A stretch of DNA of 60,671 nt. It comes from DATMNI01 sp035570275. GTDB taxonomy: Bacteria > Acidobacteriota > Terriglobia > Bryobacterales > Bryobacteraceae. The notes below the pieces were generated by a model. The model ran no database searches, was not told the DNA's origin, and saw only the letters and a list, made by a program, of their open reading frames with translations. Below, piece by piece: positions 52,212 through 60,614 of the stretch; within the stretch, counting starts at the first letter, position 1, and each line of letters starts with the position of its first letter. Location: NCBI GenBank assembly GCA_035570275.1, contig DATMNI010000247.1, forward strand, positions 1 through 60,671. Reading direction: 5' to 3'. The translations under genes were made by a program, and so were the position numbers.

Positions 52212-52872
52212 GCTGTTCTATTCCATTCAGGGCGAGGGCTCGCTGGCCGGAGTTCCCTCGGTCTTCATCCGTACCAGCGGCTGCAATCTGCGCTGCGGCT
52301 GGTGCGACACCCCATACACTTCGTGGCTGCCCGAGGGCACCGAGCTCACACTGGACCAGATCCTGGACGAAGTGAAGGCGCATCCCGCCCGACACGTGGT
52401 GGTGACCGGCGGCGAGCCGATGATCGCCCCTGAAATCATTCCCCTCACCGAACGCCTGCACGGCCTGGGCCTGCACATCACCATTGAAACCGCCGGCACG
52501 GTCTTCCACCCCGTGGCCTGCCACTTGATGAGCATCAGCCCCAAGCTTTCCAATTCGACCCCGGACGACCCCCGTTGGGCCGCGCAGCACGACCGTCTGC
52601 GCATCCAGCCCGCCATGCTGGCGCAACTGATGGCGCGCTACGACTACCAGCTCAAGTTCGTGATCGAAAAGCCGGACGACCTCGCGGAGGTCCGCTGCCT
52701 GGTGGCGGACTTGAAGGCCGACCGGGGACGCGTCATCCTGATGCCTGAGGGTATCGACCGCGAGCGGTTGCGCCAGCGCGCCATCTGGCTGGCGGAGATC
52801 TGTAAAGAAGAGGGTTTCCGTTTCAGCCCGCGCCTGCACGTGGACCTGTACGGGAACCGCCGTGGAGTATAG
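52198..52872 (+). CDS. queE: 7-carboxy-7-deazaguanine synthase (QueE)
   Basis: 224 residues from TTG 52198, which sits within the end of queC and has AGAGG upstream; the next codons, KIAELFYSIQGEGSLAGVPS, are the family N-terminus. Radical SAM cluster CNLRCGWC (Cys-x3-Cys-x2-Cys) and the SAM-binding VVTGGEPM follow; SPKLSNSTP matches QueE substrate region. It makes CDG from CPH4. Translational coupling with queC is indicated by the overlap. Confidence 0.95.
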   Translation: MKIAELFYSIQGEGSLAGVPSVFIRTSGCNLRCGWCDTPYTSWLPEGTELTLDQILDEVKAHPARHVVVTGGEPMIAPEIIPLTERLHGLGLHITIETAGTVFHPVACHLMSISPKLSNSTPDDPRWAAQHDRLRIQPAMLAQLMARYDYQLKFVIEKPDDLAEVRCLVADLKADRGRVILMPEGIDRERLRQRAIWLAEICKEEGFRFSPRLHVDLYGNRRGV

Positions 52873-52874
52873 AA

Positions 52875-53846
52875 ATGCGGAGTTTAGACATGCCGGACAA
52901 GACTGCGCTTCTGGCCGATCCCATCTACCGCGAGCATCTGGCGGGCCGCCAGCACCCGGAACGGCCGGAGCGATTTGATGCCGTGATGGAAGGCCTGGTC
53001 CGCGCCGGCCTGGTGAACCAGACGCTGCACGTGGACCGGCGCGCCGCCACGCCGGAGGAACTGCTGCTCTGCCACACGCCCGAGTATCTGCGGACCGCGA
53101 AACACGACGTGGAATCCGGCAGCCCGGTTCTAAGCACGGGCGATACGGACATCACGCCCAACTCCTGGAACATCGCCTCGCAGGCCGTGGGCGGCGTGTT
53201 GAACGCGGTCGATGCCGTCATCGCCGGCCGGGCGCGCAACGCTTTCTGCGCGGTGCGGCCTCCCGGCCACCATGCCAACGCCAGCCGCGGCATGGGCTTC
53301 TGCCTGCTCAACAACGTAGCCATCGCGGCGCGATACGCCCAGCGCAAGTACGGTCTGGAACGCGTGATGATCGTGGATTGGGACGTGCACCACGGCAACG
53401 GCACGCAGGACATTTTCTACGCCGATCCCTCGGTCTTCTTCTTCAGCACCCATCAGTGGCCGTTGTATCCGGGCACCGGCCGCGCCGACGAAACCGGCGA
53501 AGGCGCGGCCGAAGGCGCCACCATGAACTTCCCGTTCCCCGCCGGGTCGGGCCGCCGCCAAATCCTGGGCGCGGTGGAAAACTCGCTGGTGCCCGCTGCC
53601 GGGAGGTTCCGCCCCGAGTTGCTGCTGATCTCGGCCGGCTTCGATTCGCGTATCGGCGATTTGCTCGGCCAATTCACCCTCACCGACCGCGACTTCGCCG
53701 ACCTTACCCGCGCCGTAATGGGCATCGCCGACCGGCACGCCGGCGGCCGCGTGGTCTCGATGCTGGAAGGCGGTTACAGCCTGGAGGGCCTGGCATCGGC
53801 GGCGGTGGCGCATGTGACGGCGCTCGGCGGCGCGGAAAAATCGTAA
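52875..53846 (+). CDS. Histone deacetylase family (AcuC/class II-like) protein
   Basis: 323 residues from ATG 52875 (ATG 52890 is an equally well placed alternative; both have GGAG 7 nt upstream). Zinc amidohydrolase motifs: HPERPERFDAVMEGL, AVRPPGHHANASRGMGFCLL (paired His), MIVDWDVHHGNGTQDIFYAD (metal Asp/His), ISAGFDSR (Asp) and MLEGGYSLEGLASA. Bacterial members deacetylate acetylpolyamines, acetyl-lysine or acetoin-related substrates; the choice cannot be made. Only 2 bp separate it from queE, so it is probably co-transcribed. Confidence 0.93.
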   Translation: MRSLDMPDKTALLADPIYREHLAGRQHPERPERFDAVMEGLVRAGLVNQTLHVDRRAATPEELLLCHTPEYLRTAKHDVESGSPVLSTGDTDITPNSWNIASQAVGGVLNAVDAVIAGRARNAFCAVRPPGHHANASRGMGFCLLNNVAIAARYAQRKYGLERVMIVDWDVHHGNGTQDIFYADPSVFFFSTHQWPLYPGTGRADETGEGAAEGATMNFPFPAGSGRRQILGAVENSLVPAAGRFRPELLLISAGFDSRIGDLLGQFTLTDRDFADLTRAVMGIADRHAGGRVVSMLEGGYSLEGLASAAVAHVTALGGAEKS

Positions 53847-53916
53847 AGGGCCTCGGGCGGACTGGTGGTTTGGGGATCACCGCTTAGTCGGCGTTCGATT
53901 ATCCGGCATCACAGAC

Positions 53917-53942
53917 CTCGTGTAACATGCTCGTGTAACATG
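53917..53942 (+). repeat. 13-bp tandem duplication over a start codon
   Basis: CTCGTGTAACATG occurs at 53917-53929 and 53930-53942; the first ATG is followed at once by a stop, so the second (53940) is the start. Confidence 0.8.
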
Positions 53943-54535
53943 AAGGTGACCGCCATGCGCCTGGCTGCCGCCTTCTGCATCCTGACTCTCGCAGCGGCTG
54001 TACTGCCCGCGCAGCAGTATTTTCCGCCGGGCGTTCCCGAATCCAAAGCGAATTGGTATTCCAGGCATCTGAAGGCTCTGCACGAACCTTCGCTTTGGGA
54101 ACTGTCTTTGCACGATCCGAAGGCGGAAGTTTACCGGTTTGTCTGGCTAAGGGCGTTTCACCATCCCATCGCCGTCCGGCTGGTGGTGCGGACCAGCCGG
54201 TCGGGCTGGCTGAACTCGCGGATGACCACCGGCGAGGGCGGGCATGAACCCGGCAGAATCAACCGCTAGGCGTCTCGTGGCTGACCCGGGCCAAAACCCA
54301 ATCATGGGTAGCCGCCTGGGAGAGCGCGAACTTTTGGAAGCTGCCCGCCTGGCCGGAGCCGGACGAGAATTTCGCCGCGCCCGGCGGCGCGCGCTGGATT
54401 TTCGAAGGAGTGAAGAACGGACAGTACCATGTCGTCGACCGGTGGTCGCCCGATGACGCCGACCCTGTCCACGCCCTCGGCCTGACGGCGCTGAAACTGG
54501 CCCGGTTCCGAATCCGTGCGCGCGACCTGTATTGA
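53940..54535 (+). pseudogene. Secreted protein of unknown function, frameshifted
   Basis: Begins with a signal peptide (MRLAAAFCILTLAAAVLPAQ) and continues KALHEPSLWELSLHDPKAEV, YRFVWLRAFHHPIAVRLVVR, then stops at 54269. Another frame resumes as VSWLTRAKTQSWVAAWESAN, ENFAAPGGARWIFEGVKNGQ, YHVVDRWSPDDADPVHALGL to the stop at 54535. Adding one C near 54267 (CGC-CTA-GGC) joins them, so a single base is missing. The second half resembles a conserved secreted acidobacterial family, name not known to me. Sequencing error is possible. Confidence 0.65.
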
Positions 54536-54593
54536 CCGGCGAAGCCAACCCCGCGCACCTGCGCTTCAGGCGTGCCCGCGCCAGGCATCGCGT

Positions 54594-55943
54594 CTACAAC
54601 ACTTTGGCGTCCAGTTCGCCCTTGGCCAGCCGGACGTGGATTCCCGACCCTGCCGGCGCCGCCTCCGCATCCTTCACGATGCCGCTCTGGTTGGACACGA
54701 TGGCGTAGCCGCGCTCCAGAATGCGCAGCGGGCTCAACTGCGACAGCTTGGCCGAAAGCTGGTCGAGCGTGCCGCGCCGCCGCGCCAGGCGGCCCCGCAT
54801 GGTTTGAATGGCGGAGGCCTCGGCGGCCTCCAGGCGACGCCGGTCGGCGGCCAGACGGGGCCGGATGTCGAACCGTCGCAGCCGCGTCTCCAGGCCGCGC
54901 CGCGCGCGCTCGCGGCCGTCAATGGCGGCGCGCATGCGCTCCCGCATGCGGTACTCCTGCTCGTCGATGCGCTGCAGGCCGCGGCCCACCCGCCGGTGCA
55001 GCGGGCTCAGGGCGCGGTCGATCCCCTGCTGCCGCAGGCGACGCTCCAGCATGGCCAGACGGTAGCGCATGGCCTGCGCGGTGTTGGCGTGCAGCGCGGC
55101 GATTCGTTCCAGCAGTTCCTGGCGGGTGCAGATTACCAGTTCGGCCGCGGCCGAGGGCGTGGGGGCGCGCAGATCCGCCACGTAGTCGGCGATGGTGACA
55201 TCGGTTTCGTGGCCCACAGCCGAGACCACCGGCATCGAACATGCCGCGATCGCGCGCGCCACGGCTTCCTCGTTGAACGTCCAAAGGTCTTCGAGCGACC
55301 CGCCGCCGCGCCCCACAATGACCAGGTCGGGCCACTGGGTCCGGCTGAAGTACTCGATGCCGCGGCAGACTTCCTCCACCGAGCCCTCGCCTTGAACTAA
55401 CGCCGGGAAAATGCGGATGTGGAGCCCCGGGAAGCGGCGCGAGAGAATCTGCACCATATCCGCGATGGCGGCGCCCCGAGGTGACGTCACAATGCCGATG
55501 CGACGCGGAAAGCGCGGCAGCGGCCGCTTTCGCCCGGCATCGAACAAGCCCTCCGCGGCGAGCTTTCGCTTGAGCTGTTCGAAGGCCAGTTGCAGCGCGC
55601 CCAGGCCCTGCGGCTCCAGCATCTCCACCAGCAACTGGTATTCGCCGCGCGCCTCATAGACGTCGATGCGCCCGCGCGCCAGCACCGCCAGGCCATCCTG
55701 CGGCTTGAATTTCCAGTAGCGGTGCGCGGACCGGAAGGCCACGCACTTCACCTGGGCGTCGCGCTCCTTGAGGGTGAAATAATAGTGGCCGCTGGTGGCC
55801 AGCTTGATGCCGGAGATCTCGCCCGAAACCCACACGTCGCGAAACTCCTGGTCGAGTACGGCGCGCACGGCCGCGTTCAGTTCGCTGACGGTCAGGATTC
55901 GCCGCTCGGGCGTCAGTTCGAATTCGAGCGCGAATTGCTCCAC
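54594..55943 (-). CDS. xseA: Exodeoxyribonuclease VII large subunit (XseA)
   Basis: 449 residues from GTG 55943. N-terminal OB fold (LTVSELNAAVRAVLDQEFRD, VWVSGEISGIKLATSGHYYF), the catalytic core RIGIVTSPRGAAIADMVQIL, VGRGGGSLEDLWTFNEEAVA, SAVGHETDVTIADYVADLRA, and a long helical C-terminus. With XseB it degrades single-stranded DNA during repair. xseB is not directly next to it in the window. Confidence 0.96.
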   Translation of the reverse strand: MEQFALEFELTPERRILTVSELNAAVRAVLDQEFRDVWVSGEISGIKLATSGHYYFTLKERDAQVKCVAFRSAHRYWKFKPQDGLAVLARGRIDVYEARGEYQLLVEMLEPQGLGALQLAFEQLKRKLAAEGLFDAGRKRPLPRFPRRIGIVTSPRGAAIADMVQILSRRFPGLHIRIFPALVQGEGSVEEVCRGIEYFSRTQWPDLVIVGRGGGSLEDLWTFNEEAVARAIAACSMPVVSAVGHETDVTIADYVADLRAPTPSAAAELVICTRQELLERIAALHANTAQAMRYRLAMLERRLRQQGIDRALSPLHRRVGRGLQRIDEQEYRMRERMRAAIDGRERARRGLETRLRRFDIRPRLAADRRRLEAAEASAIQTMRGRLARRRGTLDQLSAKLSQLSPLRILERGYAIVSNQSGIVKDAEAAPAGSGIHVRLAKGELDAKVL

Positions 55944-56012
55944 TGAGCTATGTTAGCCGACCTACGTTAGCGTGAGCGCGGCGGGCTTCTGCTTCATCAA
56001 TTTGTATACGCC

Positions 56013-57464
56013 TCAATTGTGTACGGCCAGGAAGAGCGTCTGCGAACCGGCGACGCCGTTCAAGGCGAACGTCAGGGGCGCCAGATCGTTGTTGGCGATG
56101 TTGGGCACGATCACGTTGAACTGGTACAGGCCCACAAAGCCGGCCGCCAGGCCCTGATAGCTCAGCGTGGCCGCCGACCCGCCGATCGACATGGTGCAAG
56201 CAGTCGACAGCTTGTTCAAGCCCGTGACAATGGTACCGGCGGGAATGTCCAGGTTCCCCGAATCCAGCACGGGCCCGAACCCAACGCCGTAAATCACAAT
56301 CGTCTCGCCCGGCTTGGCTTGCCGCGTGGTGAAACCGGCCAGGGAGCCTGGCGGCATTACGAACGAGCCGTCGGAAAACTGCGCCACCGCGTACTGCTTG
56401 CCGTTGACCCGAAAATTGGACGGCCCCAGAAGCCCCGGTTCCACCGCGTTCACCGTGATGTTGTATGCCGAACTGGTGCCGTTGGAGTTCGTTACCGTCA
56501 TCTGCTGAGACCCCGTGGGCGTACCTGTGGGGACCTGGGCGTTCACCTGTTCCGGACTGATGAAGTCGATGAATGCGGCCTGGCCGCCAATGGTCACCTT
56601 CACGTTATCCAGCGAGACGGGCGCCTTGGTGCCGGTAAAATCGCTGCCTGCCCATCCGCGCGTGGTCGCCGAAAGATTCGAGCCAAAGATCTCCATCCAC
56701 GAACCGGGCGCCACCGACGTGAAGCCTCCGAACGCCCCGGCGCTGACCACGCCGCCGGCCGGGATGGTTGGGATGTTACCGGTCGCCGCCGCCGCGGTGA
56801 GCGTGTAGGTCTTGGTGTAGATGTGAGCGCCATTCTGGGTAGGAACAGGTCCGGGTGGCCCCGCATTGCCAGCAACGTAGAATATGATGTTGCCCACATC
56901 GGAGGAGGGCGGTGTCCAATCGAACTGGTACGTTGCCGAATTGGCTTGACCGTTGGTGGCGTTGTAGCCCGCTTGACTGTGCTCGATGTACTGCAGTGGA
57001 TATAACGGCGGCGGCCCCGGCGCGGGACACGTTTGCGTGCCTCCAGACACGAAATTGATTACCTGCTGGTTGAACAGGTTGGCCGAGGCGCACATCAGCA
57101 AGGTGAACTGATCCGTGGATTGAAAGCTCCCGGCCTGTGTCTTGGCGGCACTGGAAGGCCGGGCGGTAAGTTGGAAACCCCACGCCTTTTGCGAGGTGGC
57201 TGGATCCGATATGGTCACCGTAAGATGCTGCTTCACGCCAGGCGTATAGACCTGTCCATTCGGAAAATTGACTCCGACACTTCCCTTGTTACTGGGGTCA
57301 TTCGCGGTGCCGGTGTGACACCCGATGGTGGCGCAACTGGCGCCCTCGCCGGGGACTCCGCAATAGCCCGCATCCGGTCCGAACTCGTAGGCCCAGATGA
57401 TGAATGGGATGGCCCCCATCACCACCGCGCTCTTGGCGAAAATCAGTTTTCTTGTTCGCAACAT
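56013..57464 (-). CDS. Exported protein with CX4CH motif and Solibacter C-terminal domain
   Basis: 483 residues. N-terminal membrane anchor/signal (KSAVVMGAIPFIIWAYEFGP), then a reelin-like choice-of-anchor domain opening with CATIGCHTG, a Cys-x4-Cys-His variant of heme c binding. Then sequence such as YTPGVKQHLTVTISDPATSQ and a TIGR03437 domain (GGVVSAGAFGGFTSVAPGSW, ISPEQVNAQVPTGTP, VIYGVGFGPVLDSGN). Whether heme is bound through CX4CH is open. Located upstream of xseA on the same strand but spaced 69 bp. Confidence 0.85.
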   Translation of the reverse strand: MLRTRKLIFAKSAVVMGAIPFIIWAYEFGPDAGYCGVPGEGASCATIGCHTGTANDPSNKGSVGVNFPNGQVYTPGVKQHLTVTISDPATSQKAWGFQLTARPSSAAKTQAGSFQSTDQFTLLMCASANLFNQQVINFVSGGTQTCPAPGPPPLYPLQYIEHSQAGYNATNGQANSATYQFDWTPPSSDVGNIIFYVAGNAGPPGPVPTQNGAHIYTKTYTLTAAAATGNIPTIPAGGVVSAGAFGGFTSVAPGSWMEIFGSNLSATTRGWAGSDFTGTKAPVSLDNVKVTIGGQAAFIDFISPEQVNAQVPTGTPTGSQQMTVTNSNGTSSAYNITVNAVEPGLLGPSNFRVNGKQYAVAQFSDGSFVMPPGSLAGFTTRQAKPGETIVIYGVGFGPVLDSGNLDIPAGTIVTGLNKLSTACTMSIGGSAATLSYQGLAAGFVGLYQFNVIVPNIANNDLAPLTFALNGVAGSQTLFLAVHN

Positions 57465-57586
57465 GTATAACTGCTATAACCCCCGTCTCCAGTAATTTAC
57501 TCGATTTCGATGGTGAATTGTCCTTAATCTGCAAGGTTTTACCAAACCATAACAAGTTGTAAACAGACGCCCGCTAACCAAAGCCA

Positions 57587-58654
57587 TCAGAGCATTCCTG
57601 CCACCCGCAACGCTTTGCGAGCCGTCGTGCTGAGGGGAATGGCGGTCAATTCGGCGGGCCGAAACCAGCCCCACTCCGGCCCAGCCACGCTAACGCCGGC
57701 TGACCGCACCTCCAACGTGTAGTGGTGGTGCGTGATGGTGTGGCGGATCTCCCCCAGGTGCTCGCCCAGGCGCGCCCCCGGCAGGTGCTCCGGTGACGGC
57801 AGGTCCCAAAAGCCGGCCATGCGCCTGGCGTCCGCGTCCCTCTGGCGCAGCAGAACGCGGCCCCGGTGGCGCACCACCAGCAGCACGCCCTCAATCCGCA
57901 CCGGCGCCTTCCGGCGCAGCTTGACGGGAAGCCGATCCACCGTGCCGGCTTCACGCCCGCGGCACCCGGCAGCCACCGGGCAGGCCGGGCAGAGCGGCTT
58001 GGCGGGCAGACAAACGGTGGCGCCCAGTTCCATCAGCGCCTGATTGAACGGTCCGGCGTGCCCGGGGTCCAGCCACGCCTGCGCGATGGCTCGGAACCGC
58101 GCGCGCGTGCCGGCGGCGCCAATATCGGCGGCATCGTTTTCCACCCGCGCCACCACGCGCATTACGTTGCCATCCAGCACCGCGTGGGGCAGGCCGAAGG
58201 CGATGCTGGCAATGGCCGCGGCGGTGTAATCGCCGATGCCCGGCATTGCCCGCAGCCCCGCGTACTCGCGCGGAAACCCGCCCGCCGCCACCATCTCCTG
58301 CGCCGCCCGCCGCAGATTGCGGGCGCGTGAATAGTAGCCGAGGCCGCTCCACAGCGCCAGCACATCCGGTTCCGGCGCAGCCGCCAGCGCTTCCACTGTG
58401 GGGAATCGTTTCAGGAAGCGCTGGTAGTACGGGATTACGGCCTGCGCCCGGGTCTGCTGCAGCATGATTTCCGACACCCAGATGCGGTACGGATCATATC
58501 CTGAAACCGCACCATCGGGCCCTGAAACCGCACCATCGGGCCCTGAAACTGCACCATCGGGCCCTGAAACTGCACCATCGGGGGCCGCCCGCCAAGGCAA
58601 GTCGCGGTGGCCGCGGTGGTACCAGTCAAGCAGCAGTTCGGAGAAACTGTCCAT
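57587..58654 (-). CDS. mutY: A/G-specific adenine glycosylase MutY with repeat insertion
   Basis: 355 residues from ATG 58654. Helix-hairpin-helix and catalytic region: WVSEIMLQQTRAQAVIPYYQ, LALWSGLGYYSRARNL (MutY-type), LRAMPGIGDYTAAAIASIAF, FNQALMELGATVC; FeS cluster CLPAKPLCPACPVAAGC (four Cys); C-terminal NUDIX-like domain with GFWDLPSPEHL. It removes adenine opposite 8-oxoG. Unusually, four PDGAVSG repeats are inserted between RDLPWRAA and YDPYRIWVSE, where other MutY proteins have only a few residues. It follows an S24-type gene by 13 bp. Confidence 0.95.
   Translation of the reverse strand: MDSFSELLLDWYHRGHRDLPWRAAPDGAVSGPDGAVSGPDGAVSGPDGAVSGYDPYRIWVSEIMLQQTRAQAVIPYYQRFLKRFPTVEALAAAPEPDVLALWSGLGYYSRARNLRRAAQEMVAAGGFPREYAGLRAMPGIGDYTAAAIASIAFGLPHAVLDGNVMRVVARVENDAADIGAAGTRARFRAIAQAWLDPGHAGPFNQALMELGATVCLPAKPLCPACPVAAGCRGREAGTVDRLPVKLRRKAPVRIEGVLLVVRHRGRVLLRQRDADARRMAGFWDLPSPEHLPGARLGEHLGEIRHTITHHHYTLEVRSAGVSVAGPEWGWFRPAELTAIPLSTTARKALRVAGML
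58500..58583 (-). repeat. 21-bp tandem repeat (four units) inside mutY
   Basis: Four units of CCTGAAACCGCACCATCGGG plus C (plus-strand), with two near-identical pairs, encode PDGAVSG repeats. Length is a multiple of three so frame is kept. Confidence 0.95.
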
Positions 58655-58667
58655 CGCCGATTAGGGT

Positions 58668-59474
58668 TCACTCGATGACGCGCAGCCATTCGGCGACCAC
58701 GGCGAAGCCTTCCGGGTCCACGTCCCAGGCTTCAAACTCGGGATTCAGCGGCTCCAGCCGGATCTGTTCGTGCTGCCACTCGTCTTCACCACGATATACC
58801 TTCTTGCTGGTATATTTTTTTACGGTGTAGCGGGCGGTATCGTCCAGTACACCAAAACGCTCGATCAGCAGGATCTTGTTCTGCCGCGAGCCGACCGGGT
58901 TGAGGCGGAAGAGATTGAGGCTGCCGTCCGGGATGCGCGGTTCCATGGAGCGGCCCACCACACGGCCCACAAAGAGGTCCACCGTGAGCCTCATGCCGGC
59001 TGGCGCGGGGACCCAATCCTCGGCGGCCGATTGCATCTCTTCGCCCAGGCTGCCGGCCGCCGCGCGCAGGCTGTAGAGTGGTATGTGGGTCCGGAAGGGC
59101 TGCACTGCAACCGTCTCCACGTGCTCCGTGTAGAGGCGGTCCAGCACGCGCGTGAAAGCGTCCACGGCCACGGTTTGCCGCTCGCTGACACGGAGCACGT
59201 TGGAAAGCGAATCTTCGAGCGATTGCAGGAACGCCTGGGCGCCGCTCTCGGCCAACTTCACGCGGATGTCTTCATCCAGCGCTTCCAGCACCTCCGCGTC
59301 GTCCGGCTCCGCCAGTCCGTCGTAGCGCTCCCGCAGCCGGACCCATCCCCGATCCTCGGCAGTATCGATCAGAATCACACCGATATTCCGTGGCGGCCGT
59401 TGCGGCAGAGCCGTCTCCAGGAGCACATACGTACCTTCACGGCGTCCGGAAATGGAGACTACGCTGGCCGGCAT
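58668..59474 (-). CDS. S24 (LexA-like) peptidase-domain protein with DUF3037-like N-terminus
   Basis: 268 residues. The C-terminus resembles an S24 peptidase: VGRSMEPRIPDGSLNLFRLN has the catalytic Ser, and YTVKKYTSKKVY may hold the Lys. No helix-turn-helix is present, so it is not a LexA. The N-terminus (YVLLETALPQRPPRNIGVIL, DRGWVRLRERYDGLAEPDDA) looks like DUF3037. It precedes mutY by 13 bp on the same strand, suggesting one transcript and a link to DNA damage (inference). Alternatively it is a phage-derived regulator. Confidence 0.75.
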   Translation of the reverse strand: MPASVVSISGRREGTYVLLETALPQRPPRNIGVILIDTAEDRGWVRLRERYDGLAEPDDAEVLEALDEDIRVKLAESGAQAFLQSLEDSLSNVLRVSERQTVAVDAFTRVLDRLYTEHVETVAVQPFRTHIPLYSLRAAAGSLGEEMQSAAEDWVPAPAGMRLTVDLFVGRVVGRSMEPRIPDGSLNLFRLNPVGSRQNKILLIERFGVLDDTARYTVKKYTSKKVYRGEDEWQHEQIRLEPLNPEFEAWDVDPEGFAVVAEWLRVIE

Positions 59475-59681
59475 TGACGAGACCCGTCTTTCATCCTATC
59501 TTCTTATTGGCCCGAAATCCACGGGCTGGACCGGATGCCGGTGGCCGGTGGCCGGTGCCCGGTGGCCGGTGAACACGGCGGCCCTGCGTCTTTTCACCGG
59601 CATCCGGCATCCGAGCCAGGCGAGCATCCGGCATCCGTTTCTCAGCGGGCAACCCAAGGCCGCCTGCGCTAGAATGTTCTC

Positions 59682-60191
59682 ATGCAGACACACCCCACCC
59701 TGGTGTCGGTCGAGGAATACCTGAACACCAGCTTCGATGACGGCGATCGCGAATACGTGGATGGTGTCATTGTGGAGCGGAATTTGGGCGAAAAAACGCA
59801 TAGCAAGTTGCAGAGAAAGCTGGTGGTCTTTTTTGCAGCGCACGAGGGTACCCTCCAGACGTATTGCTTTCCCGAACAGCGCGTTCAAGTGAAGGCGACG
59901 CGGTTTCGCGTGCCCGATGTCTGCGTCTACATCGGCGCGGAGCCCGAAGAAGAAGTCTTCCGGACGCCTCCCTTTCTGGTGGTGGAAATTCTCTCCAAAG
60001 ACGATCGTGCCAGCGATCTGCAGGAAAGAATCGACGACTATCTGGCTTTCGGCGTGGACTTCGTCTGGGTCATCGACCCGCGAAGACGCACCGGAACCGT
60101 GCATACTGCCGGCGGAAGTTGGGAAGCCAGAGACGGCGTGTTACGCACCCGCGGCCCGAACATCGATTTACCTCTCGGAGAACTGTTCTGA
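59682..60191 (+). CDS. Uma2 family (DUF820) putative endonuclease
   Basis: 169 residues. PD-(D/E)XK-like fold: VSVEEYLNTSFDDGDREYVD, GVIVERNLGEKTHSKLQRKL, RFRVPDVCVYIGAEPEEEVF, TPPFLVVEILSKDDRASDLQ (Glu-x-Leu-Ser motif), RIDDYLAFGVDFVWVIDPRR. The catalytic Asp and Glu-x-Lys-like residues (PDVCVY, VEILSK) are present. Uma2 proteins are widespread and often multi-copy; biological role is largely unknown. Confidence 0.88.
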   Translation: MQTHPTLVSVEEYLNTSFDDGDREYVDGVIVERNLGEKTHSKLQRKLVVFFAAHEGTLQTYCFPEQRVQVKATRFRVPDVCVYIGAEPEEEVFRTPPFLVVEILSKDDRASDLQERIDDYLAFGVDFVWVIDPRRRTGTVHTAGGSWEARDGVLRTRGPNIDLPLGELF

Positions 60192-60254
60192 ACTGTGAGA
60201 ACCGTTCTGCACGATGTCTGGGCGCCGATTGCCAGGTGGACGTTCGTCAATTGG

Positions 60255-60614
60255 CTAGCCTGCCGCTGCGGCTGCTTTCTTCTCAGCTTTAGCCGCCCGT
60301 GCCTTGGCCAGATTCGCCACCAGTGCGGCTTTCCGTGCGGGTGACATTTTTCTCTTCGGCGCCGCCGCCGGTGTCTGCGCTTCAGCTTTTTGTTGGTGGA
60401 ATTCCTTCCATCGTTTCTTCTGAGCCGACGCAATCCGCTTCCGTGCCGCTACCGACAGCGTGCGTTTTGCCTTGGCTCCATCGGTCGTGATGGGTGTTGA
60501 GCGTTTTCCCATCTGACTGCGAATCGCTGCAATGGCATTTTCGATTTCACGGCGCTGTTCGGCATAACCGATTAACGCCATTTCCAAGATGGCAGGGTCG
60601 AGTTGCTTTGGCAT
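60255..60614 (-). CDS. Small basic Ala/Lys-rich protein
   Basis: 119 residues. A helical N-terminus (EMALIGYAEQRREIENAIAA) followed by RKRIASAQKKRWKEFHQQKA and a Lys/Ala-rich tail (KMSPARKAALVANLAKARAA). The charge and repeats suggest nucleic-acid binding, but no family is recognised. Similar short proteins recur in acidobacterial genomes, from memory. Confidence 0.65.
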   Translation of the reverse strand: MPKQLDPAILEMALIGYAEQRREIENAIAAIRSQMGKRSTPITTDGAKAKRTLSVAARKRIASAQKKRWKEFHQQKAEAQTPAAAPKRKMSPARKAALVANLAKARAAKAEKKAAAAAG

